The notes beneath the pieces are model-generated. The model did no database searches. It had not been told where the DNA came from and saw nothing but the letters and a program-made list of their open reading frames with translations. This document shows, piece after piece, positions 31,072 through 36,730 of a stretch of 36,730 nt of DNA (position 1 is the first letter of the stretch; each line of letters opens with the position of its first letter). Both the position numbers and the translations under genes were made by a program. Origin of the DNA: an uncultured Rubrobacteraceae bacterium (GTDB lineage Bacteria > Actinomycetota > Rubrobacteria > Rubrobacterales > Rubrobacteraceae); contig CADCVI010000096.1 in assembly GCA_902806105.1 (NCBI GenBank), forward strand, positions 1 through 36,730. The letters are read 5' to 3'.

Positions 31072-31636
31072 CCGGATAATCGTGGTGCTCCTCCTAGCCG
31101 GTCTCGTCGCGCTCGGTATCGCGACCGTGTTCTACGCCTTCGACCTCGCGGGATACAGGCTAGCGAACGTGCCGCGCGCTCTGGGGCTGGATGGTTTTGC
31201 GCAGAGCCTGAGCCGTTTCGTCGGCAACGTAGAGAGCGGCAACTTGAACCCCCTGGATTACATCGTCCTGGGCGCCATCGCGCTCCTCGGGCTCATCCTG
31301 CTGATCCTGGAGTTCAAACCTCCTACCCCCCGCCGGGTGAGCATGCAGGAGGGGACTTACATCACGCGTAGCGCCGTGAGGGACGAGGTGGCCACCGCCA
31401 CGGATAGTAATCCGGAGGTGCTCCAGTCCGATGTCGATGTCGAAGCCCAGAGAAGGCCGGGGGCCAGGGTAGATGTGACCGCCAGCGTACGCCGGGGGGA
31501 GGACACGAGCCGCTTGCAGTCCGAAGTCCGCAACTCCGTACAACAGCACCTGGGTCGGGTCGGGGTACCGGTCAGCAACCTCAAGGTCCGCATCGCCGAG
31601 TCCGATCCGCGCCAGACGCAGACGAGGGTTAAGTAA
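31058..31636 (+). CDS. AmaP-like alkaline-shock membrane anchor protein (1)
   Basis: A 192-residue protein with two TM helices (7-27 and 68-86), a short outside loop between them, and a cytosolic domain (90-192) that repeats an Asp23-interacting ferredoxin-like pattern (VEAQRRPGARVDVTASVRRG). In staphylococci AmaP anchors Asp23 at the membrane. Here it overlaps the short Asp23-like gene, and its stop shares a base with the next start (TAATG). It starts at ATG 31058. Confidence 0.75.
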   Translation: MRIFNRIIVVLLLAGLVALGIATVFYAFDLAGYRLANVPRALGLDGFAQSLSRFVGNVESGNLNPLDYIVLGAIALLGLILLILEFKPPTPRRVSMQEGTYITRSAVRDEVATATDSNPEVLQSDVDVEAQRRPGARVDVTASVRRGEDTSRLQSEVRNSVQQHLGRVGVPVSNLKVRIAESDPRQTQTRVK

Positions 31637-32208
31637 TGAACGGTTTCAATCGCTTCATCATGCTGGTAATTTCTCTGCTCTTGATCGTCGTCCCCGTGCT
31701 CCTGCTACTCATCGCCCTCGGGGTGTTTTCGGCGGACCAGATCAACGCGGTCACCGGGTACCGGAGCGCCGTGAACGGCCTGGGGAGCCTGGTCTCGAAC
31801 TTCGATTTCGCGCAGGGGACGCGGGTCATCATCGGCCTGGTAGGTGCCCTGCTGGCGCTGATAGCCGGATATCTCCTCCTTCGGGAGCTGACGTTCGGAC
31901 GCCCGGTAGCCAGGAAGACCCTTCTGGACGATACGCCGGGCCGGGAGACCGCCATTACGGCGGCCGCGGTGCGCCACCTCGCGGAGGGTGCGGCACGCGA
32001 GGTCGGTGCGGAATCGCCCTCCTGCTCCCTAGCGTCCAAGAACGGCCGCTACGACGTGGCCTGTGACATCCGAGTGCCCAGGTCTCGCAACTTCGCGGAG
32101 ACGGCTACCCGGAGCCGGGAGAACGTGCGCCGGGTCCTCGGTGAACAGCGCGTGCCCCTGAACAACGTGGAAGTCACGGTGCAGGGTAGCACCGCATCCC
32201 AAGGATAA
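31636..32208 (+). CDS. AmaP-like membrane protein (2)
   Basis: A 190-residue paralogue of the preceding anchor, with TM helices at 8-28 and 63-83 and a cytosolic domain at 100-190 (RNFAETATRSRENVRRVL, LNNVEVTVQG). Two cysteines lie at about 129 and 142. It begins with ATG overlapping the previous stop by 1 nt. Duplication of the anchor in one operon suggests a heteromeric membrane assembly; this is inference. Confidence 0.72.
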   Translation: MNGFNRFIMLVISLLLIVVPVLLLLIALGVFSADQINAVTGYRSAVNGLGSLVSNFDFAQGTRVIIGLVGALLALIAGYLLLRELTFGRPVARKTLLDDTPGRETAITAAAVRHLAEGAAREVGAESPSCSLASKNGRYDVACDIRVPRSRNFAETATRSRENVRRVLGEQRVPLNNVEVTVQGSTASQG

Positions 32209-32216
32209 GGAGAGAG

Positions 32217-32417
32217 ATGAGCACCTGGACCTACAAGCAGTGGGGTGCCCTGATAGGGGCACTCGTAATGTTCTCCATAGCCCTCGTAGGCATCGGCGAG
32301 ACTGCGCTAGTAGTGGTCTTCGGAATTATTGGCTACTTCGTGGGCAAGTTTCTGGACGGTGAGCTGGATGTCCAGGATATTCAACAGCGCGCACAGAGGC
32401 GTATGAACGGCGGCTGA
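32217..32417 (+). CDS. DUF2273 family small membrane protein
   Basis: A 66-residue protein with one long or two short TM helices (11-45) and an amphipathic C-terminal helix (GELDVQDIQQRAQRRM). DUF2273 proteins are regular neighbours of Asp23 and AmaP in Gram-positives. The ATG follows AAGGAGAGAG. It is the last gene of the operon, followed by a strong terminator. Confidence 0.82.
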   Translation: MSTWTYKQWGALIGALVMFSIALVGIGETALVVVFGIIGYFVGKFLDGELDVQDIQQRAQRRMNGG

Positions 32418-32447
32418 GCCGACCGGGTTAGTCCACGCAGAACATCT

Positions 32448-32489
32448 AAACCCCGTCCTGAAGAGCGCCAACTCTTCAGGACGGGGTTT
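32448..32489 (+). terminator. Rho-independent terminator of the stress operon
   Basis: A perfect 18-bp stem (32448-32465 with 32472-32489) around a 6-nt loop, followed immediately by a T that extends the TTT of the stem end. It is the strongest hairpin in the window and lies 30 nt after the last gene. Confidence 0.9.
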
Positions 32490-32714
32490 TCGGCTACCTG
32501 CATACTTTGGAGGAAGCAGGTAGCCGCGTTTGTAGTGTGTAGATCCTTGTCAGAGGCTGGACACCGGGGAGACGAGCCGTCGCTCCTCGATCACGGCATC
32601 GGAAGGCCGAGAATCCACATTGCTCCCGAAGGTAGGGCCTGAGCGCGAGAACACCGCTGCCTCTACTCCTCTTCTACTTTGTCCCGGGCATCTACTGACA
32701 ACCCCCAGGACGCC

Positions 32715-32730
32715 CGGCGTCCGGACGCCG
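32715..32730. repeat. Perfect 16-nt palindrome with an overlapping hairpin
   Basis: CGGCGTCCGGACGCCG is its own reverse complement. The left flank adds GGACGC-CCG-GCGTCC (32708-32722), so two mutually exclusive pairings exist. It could be a dimeric protein site. Confidence 0.5.
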
Positions 32731-32876
32731 TACTTGTCGTGCCGAGGAGGTTGCGGGTGCCGAAGGTTGAGCCTGCACGTTGTTTGGGAGGATCGGCGCG
32801 TCAGGGGTATGCCGGGTGATGGGCGGGGGTACTATCGAAGTAGATCGACGGGATCGTGAAGATGAGTCGGACCTGT

Positions 32877-32907
32877 AGACCGGCCCAGTAGGGTTCCGGG
32901 CCGGTCT
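32877..32907. terminator. Perfect 10-bp hairpin, possible terminator
   Basis: AGACCGGCCC (32877-32886) pairs with GGGCCGGTCT (32898-32907) around an 11-nt loop. It lies 164 nt past the distal otsA stop. There is no T-run. Confidence 0.5.
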
Positions 32908-33070
32908 GTGCGTAAGGCCTACCTCACGATGATGCGCCTTGCGTTCGTGGACGGGGCTGGTAGAGGCCCAGCGTTGCTCTAGCCGTTCGAGATTTTTGAT
33001 AGGGCTGGGGCAGTTGTTCTTATCTGTGAAGCGGGGCAGCGACTCCCCTCGGAGCGTAGAGGTGGAGGCT

Positions 33071-34564
33071 CTAACGTTGTCGGTATGCCTCGATGTCTTC
33101 TAGCTGTGCCGCAACCCAATCCTCGATGGTATTCTCGTGGACCTGGCGTTTGAGCGCGCTGGCGCGGCGCCGCTTCTCCCCTTCCGGCATGGTGAGGGCG
33201 GCGTAGATGGCTTCCGCCCCTTCGTCGAGATCGAAGGGGTTGACCGTGATGGCGAACTCGCCCAGTTCCTCGTGGGCACCGGCGTTCTCGGAGAGGATGA
33301 GGACGCCGTCTTTCTAGTTGACGACGGCGGCCTCCTTGGCGACCAGGTTCATGCCGTCACGGACGGCGTTGACGAGCAGCACATCGTAAGCCTTGTATGC
33401 GGCGACGGAGCGGGGAAAGTTGTCCTCCATCGAGAGGACTATGGGCTCCCAGGAGGGGGTCCCATGGCCCTCGTTGACCTCCTCGACGGCCTTCTCGATC
33501 TCCCCGGCGTACCTGGCGTACTCGGGTATCCCGCCCCGGGAGGGCTGGAGGCCGGCGAGGAAGGTGACCTCGCCCTTCATCTCGGGGTGGCGATCGAGCA
33601 TCCTGCCGTAGGCCCGAAAGCCGCGTATGACGTTCTTGGAGAGGTCCATGCGATCTATACGCAGGATGAGCCTGCCGGGGAGATCCGTCACAGAACTCTC
33701 CTGCTCAAGAACGGCCTCGCTCGCCGCCAGATCCTCGAACTCCCCGGGGTCGATGGAGATGGGGTAGGCGCGGACCCACACCTCCCGGCCCTCGTACCTG
33801 ACGACGCCCTTCTCCTCGTCGATCTCGGCCCCGAGGACCTCGTGGGCTGTCCGCAGGAAGTTTCTTGCGTAGCGGTGCGTGTGAAAGGCGACGACGTTGG
33901 CCCGGAGTAGGCTGTCGAGCACGCCCTCCCGAACGTACCGGGGCAGGACGCGCCATCCCTCCGGGTCGGGCCACGGGATGTGAACGAAGAGCGAGACGAA
34001 CGGGCCCTCCCCGAGGCGCTCGCGCAGGAGGAGGGGGACCATGTAGAGCTGATAGTCGTGGATGAGTATGACGGGCTCTCCCCCACCTTGCGGGCTTCCC
34101 CGAAGCACACGCTCGACGGCAGCGGCGAAGTTCTCGTTTACGGGGAGGTAGCCCTCCTCCCAAGCCCGGCGGGTCTCGTCGCCCAGAGCCGGGGCGTAGG
34201 GGAGGTCGTAGAGGCCGTGCTGGACGAACCAGATCAGCGGGTTCGCGAGGGTGTTGTACATGAGGTCATACGCGTCACCCTCGTGCTCGACGAACGCCAA
34301 CCGCAGGTCCTCGACCTCGTACGGAACCTCGCGGCTCTCGTGGGCGACGCGGACATCCTCGTCGCTCGTGGCCGAGGCGATCCAGACTGCCTCCTCCTGA
34401 TGGCGGGAGACGGCGTTCAAGGCCGTTACGAGGCCGCCGGCGCCCCGCGAGTAGGTGCGCCCCCCGGACCCGTCGCGCGCGAACTCCACGGGGCCACGGT
34501 TCGAGACGATCACGACGGGCGCGTTGGACCTATTTCCGGCACTACCGGTACCCTGTGCGGCCAT
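33071..34564 (-). pseudogene. otsA: Trehalose-6-phosphate synthase with in-frame amber codon
   Basis: GT20 enzyme making trehalose 6-phosphate from UDP-glucose and glucose 6-phosphate. The frame starts at ATG 34562-34564 with GGAGAG. It shows SNRGPVEF, the HDYQL motif, HIPWPDPEGWRVLPR, RMDLSKNVIRG and the nucleotide site DGMNLVAKE. A TAG stop at 33314-33316 ends the protein at residue 416, but the same frame continues for 80 more codons of clear OtsA sequence (KDGVLILSENAGAHEELG, then AITVNPFDLDEGAEAI) to a stop at 33071-33073. One substitution (for example GAG or CAG to TAG) explains it. The product may be truncated, lost or read through. It lies 42 nt downstream of treT. Confidence 0.9.
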
Positions 34565-34606
34565 CTCTCCTACGGTCCTCCCGGCGTTTGTTCCGTTCTG
34601 CGGACG

Positions 34607-35869
34607 TTAGACGTTCAGCAGATTGGCGAAGAGCTTCAGGTCGTCGCGGAGCAGGCGGGGGGTGAGGTAGTGCTCGCGGACGTGCTCCTTGCCGTGGCGG
34701 CCCATCTGGCGGGAGAACTCGGGGTCCTTGAGGAGCTTGGTGCAGGCCGCAGCGGCCTCCGGGACGTTGTCCACGAGGATTCCTCCCCCCTGGTTCACCT
34801 GCATCGGGATGCCCCCGACCCTGCCCGCGACGAGCGGCCGGGCCTTCCACAGGGCCTCCGTCACAACGAGCCCGAAGCCCTCGCGGATGGACTTCTGGAT
34901 CACCACGTCCGCGAGGCTCTGGAAGGCGTTGACCTCGATGGCGCCGACGTTCGTGAGGTTCGAGAAGAGGTAGATGTCGCTGTCCCCCGCCGCGTAGTTC
35001 ACGGTCTTGTACCAGTAATCCCAGCCCTCGGGATCGTCGTGGGCCATGGAGCCGACGAGGACGAGCTGAACCTCGGGGACTTCTTCCTTGACCAGGCGAT
35101 ACGCATCTATAACCCCCAGAGGGTCCTTCCAGGGGTCGAAGCGCGAGACCTGGAGGAGGAACGGCCTCTCCGGGTCGACACCGAACTGGTTCGTTATGAA
35201 GCGGGCGTCGTCAGCGGAGAGCGCCATGTTCTTCGGGCTCAGGGGGTCTATGGCGGGGGGAATGATGACGAGACCCGGCAGCTCGACGTCGGGCGGGGTG
35301 TACTGCTGCATCGTGTAGATCTGCGCGTCATAGTCCTGGATGTACGGCGAAAGGTAGTTCAGGACTTTCTCGTTCGGGGTCGACGTATCGATGTGGCAGC
35401 GCCAGATCCACTTCGTCTCCGGCGTGAGCCCGCCGGAGAAGTGCTTGAGGAGGGCGGGCTGCGGGTCGTGGACGAAGACTATGTCCCATTCCTTGCTCGA
35501 CCGCACGAGGGCCGCCGCCGACTCGCGGTTGTACTCCTCGTAGATCGCGCGGCTCTCCGTCGTCAGATCGTAAGAGGCGCCCTGCAGGGCGTTGTGGAAA
35601 CCCTTGGTCACGTTGAAGAAGGGCTCCGCGCCGAGCATGACGCCCCACTCCGCCGCAACACCGGCGTCGCGCATGAGGGGTACCAGCGTATAAAGGATCT
35701 CCGCGACCCCGCCACCGAAGGCGGTCGCGTTGACGTGGAGTACCCGCGCGCCCTTCACGCGCTCGGAGAGGTCCTGGATCTCTTCGTAGAGCTCCTTGCG
35801 GATGATACTGCGGTAGTCGGCCAGCGATTTCTGACCGGCATTTACCTGCTGGAGCAAGACCCTCCCCAT
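34607..35869 (-). CDS. treT: Trehalose glycosyltransferring synthase (TreT), GT4 family
   Basis: Makes trehalose from NDP-glucose and glucose, reversibly, in one step. GGGVAEIL (52-59) is the donor-binding Gly-rich loop, RFDPWKDP (243-250) carries the Arg/Lys pair, and E-X7-E is EGFGLVVTE (330-338). HVNATAFGGGVAEI and HDPQPALLKHF match the TreT group. At 420 residues the length is normal. The start given is ATG 35867-35869, but it has no SD; a TTG at codon 5 behind GGGGAGG would give the MLQQVN start typical of the family. It leads a two-gene operon with otsA. Confidence 0.9.
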   Translation of the reverse strand: MGRVLLQQVNAGQKSLADYRSIIRKELYEEIQDLSERVKGARVLHVNATAFGGGVAEILYTLVPLMRDAGVAAEWGVMLGAEPFFNVTKGFHNALQGASYDLTTESRAIYEEYNRESAAALVRSSKEWDIVFVHDPQPALLKHFSGGLTPETKWIWRCHIDTSTPNEKVLNYLSPYIQDYDAQIYTMQQYTPPDVELPGLVIIPPAIDPLSPKNMALSADDARFITNQFGVDPERPFLLQVSRFDPWKDPLGVIDAYRLVKEEVPEVQLVLVGSMAHDDPEGWDYWYKTVNYAAGDSDIYLFSNLTNVGAIEVNAFQSLADVVIQKSIREGFGLVVTEALWKARPLVAGRVGGIPMQVNQGGGILVDNVPEAAAACTKLLKDPEFSRQMGRHGKEHVREHYLTPRLLRDDLKLFANLLNV

Positions 35870-35901
35870 TGCGATAAACGAGCGTTTTTACTGCGTCGCA
35901 T

Positions 35902-35929
35902 AGTATATGGGAAAGGAGAAGTAGCGCAA
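35902..35929 (-). promoter_or_regulatory. Predicted promoter of treT
   Basis: On the minus strand, TTGCGC (35924-35929) and TATACT (35902-35907) with a 16-nt spacer; a short leader of about 25-40 nt follows. Confidence 0.5.
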
Positions 35930-35976
35930 GCCGATAGCCGGGTACAAAAAACCTCGGCCGAAGGGCTTGGCGCTCC

Positions 35977-36414
35977 CTAGATACCGGAAGACATGCTGCG
36001 GACCATCCTCAGCCGAGTTCCCTCGGCGGTGGAATCCACGGTTACGTCGTCGACTAGGCCGCGAATCACGGTGAGGCCGAAGCCCCCGTGCTCGCCGGGC
36101 TTACCGGAGAGCTCCCCGACATCGAAGCCGCCGCCCGCGTCGGTGACGGTCACCTCGACGATACCCGGTAGGACGCGGTACTCGATGCGGAAGGAGCCAA
36201 CCTCGGCGTGGCGCACCACGTTTGTCGCAGCCTCGGTCACGGCCAGCTTCAGGTCGTAGACGTCCTCAGGCCCGAACCCGGCGAGCTGGCCCGCGCACGA
36301 GACCACGAGCCTCCCGAGCAGTATGTACTCCGCGCTGCTCGGGATCTCGAGGACGATGGGCTCTGAGTCTCCGAACTTTTTCTCCTGTTGTTCTCTCATG
36401 GTTTCACAAGTCAT
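35977..36414 (-). CDS. RsbW-like anti-sigma factor / serine-protein kinase (HATPase_c)
   Basis: A 145-residue GHKL ATPase of the RsbW/SpoIIAB type. Such proteins bind and hold a general-stress sigma factor and phosphorylate an anti-anti-sigma partner. The N-box is TEAATNVVRHA with Glu61 and Asn65, the G1 box DAGGGFD (92-98), and the G2 box GGFGLTVIRGLVDD (110-123). The start is ATG 36414 with GGAGG at 9-nt spacing; the longer frame to 36441 was rejected. No sigma or antagonist gene is adjacent in the window. A SigB-type promoter match (36496-36520) precedes it. A T-rich stretch (35946-35951) about 25 nt past the stop might aid termination. Confidence 0.85.
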   Translation of the reverse strand: MTCETMREQQEKKFGDSEPIVLEIPSSAEYILLGRLVVSCAGQLAGFGPEDVYDLKLAVTEAATNVVRHAEVGSFRIEYRVLPGIVEVTVTDAGGGFDVGELSGKPGEHGGFGLTVIRGLVDDVTVDSTAEGTRLRMVRSMSSGI

Positions 36415-36495
36415 TTGAATTCGCCTCCAGAAGTCTGGCAAGGCGTCGCAGTACGTGGCGACCGCGTGCCCAACTCCTTATCTCCGCGACCATCC

Positions 36496-36520
36496 CTACC
36501 CGGTCCCGACGGTCTCTAAC
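36496..36520 (-). promoter_or_regulatory. SigB-type promoter match before the RsbW-like gene
   Basis: On the minus strand, GTTAGA (36515-36520) and GGGTAG (36496-36501) with a 13-nt spacer resemble GTTT-N13-15-GGGTA. The last T of GTTT is an A, so the match is weaker than that at 29821. Confidence 0.35.
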
Positions 36521-36562
36521 CCGTGGGGGAGAAAAAGACGTATGAGGTAGCGTGTTCGGAGT

Positions 36563-36730
36563 TCAGGAGGGTTGGGAGGCACCGTCTGCTTCGTCGGTCT
36601 TTGCGCCCACGGCCTCCTCGTAGAGGCGCTCGGCCTCCTCTTCCTCCCTGCGACGCGCGGCCTCCGCCTCGCGCCGGGCATACCCGTCCTCCGAGCCGCT
36701 GCGCTCGAGGTAGGGCCTGAAGAGGTCCAT
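36563..36730 (-). CDS. Small charged protein or C-terminal fragment, cut by the window end
   Basis: A frame of 55 residues ends at TGA (36563-36565). It is highly charged, with a Glu/Arg-rich helix (YARREAEAARRREEEEAERL) likely forming a coiled coil. The ATG at 36728-36730 is the last codon inside the window, so either the gene is complete with its SD outside, or this is the tail of a longer protein. No family was recognised. Confidence 0.6.
   Translation of the reverse strand: MDLFRPYLERSGSEDGYARREAEAARRREEEEAERLYEEAVGAKTDEADGASQPS

Larger units (their letters stand above)
32490..33070. other. Non-coding region between the stress operon and otsA
   Basis: About 580 bases without a supportable gene on either strand. 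It contains a 16-nt palindrome (32715-32730) with an overlapping alternative hairpin, and a 10-bp perfect hairpin (32877-32907), possibly a terminator. A 79-residue frame at 32620-32859 lacks an SD and any recognisable feature. No tRNA or known RNA was seen. Confidence 0.5.

Noticed and set aside
32620..32859. A 79-residue plus-strand frame in a gene-free region
   Set aside because: No SD, no hydrophobic or domain pattern, and overlaps the palindrome.
33980..35980. A 666-residue open frame on the plus strand
   Set aside because: It runs antisense through otsA and treT, has no SD or family motifs, and is explained by high GC codon use in the real genes.

Overview
The window comes from a high-GC Gram-positive bacterium. 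It most resembles Rubrobacter or a close actinobacterial relative. The reasons are high GC in all coding regions, frequent GTG and TTG starts behind strong Shine-Dalgarno (SD) sites, adjacent TreT and OtsA trehalose genes, a three-subunit transhydrogenase, class-E-type sortases and an Asp23/AmaP/DUF2273 envelope-stress cluster. The genus is inferred, not proven. No tRNA, rRNA, CRISPR array or complete insertion sequence was seen.

Layout. 1-5601: tail of an unidentified gene, a fatty-acid desaturase next to a cold-shock protein whose leader puts the SD in a hairpin loop, an ACT-domain malic enzyme, a small unknown protein, a LOG-family nucleotide hydrolase and a xylulokinase. 5602-8507: a non-coding stretch, then two sortases flanking an LPXTG-type surface protein. 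One of the sortases carries a lipobox. 8666-11698: NAD(P) transhydrogenase operon pntAa-pntAb-pntB, with an unusual acidic insert in PntAa. 12190-19246: mixed housekeeping genes (MBL hydrolase, VOC protein, apgM, a family-5 uracil-DNA glycosylase that seems to start with CTG, HD-domain protein, ddl, MscS channel, LON-domain protein).

19379-25059 is a seven-gene leftward respiratory operon. It encodes a two-TM alpha/beta membrane protein, a CydA-like protein, Rieske protein, b6-type cytochrome b, subunit IV, a second CydA-like protein and a 52-residue single-TM protein, and it ends at a clear terminator. There is no cydB, cytochrome c or cytochrome f. Two divergent CydA paralogues embedded in a split-cytochrome-b bc complex is the most striking arrangement here. 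Divergent from it are a membrane protein and an ABC exporter (25276-27949), followed by a purine-type NCS2 permease.

29821-32489 is a stress operon (GlsB-like protein, two Asp23-like proteins, two AmaP-like anchors, DUF2273 protein). A SigB-type promoter match precedes it and a perfect hairpin-plus-T-run terminator follows. 33071-35869 holds treT followed by otsA; otsA carries an in-frame amber codon about 80 codons before its natural end. The window closes with an RsbW-like anti-sigma kinase, which also has a SigB-like promoter match, and a small partial gene.

Several leaders hold strong hairpins (csp, MBL hydrolase, VOC/apgM, xylB). Three promoters share a TTGC-type -35 with a TATACT -10 (csp, pntAa, treT).
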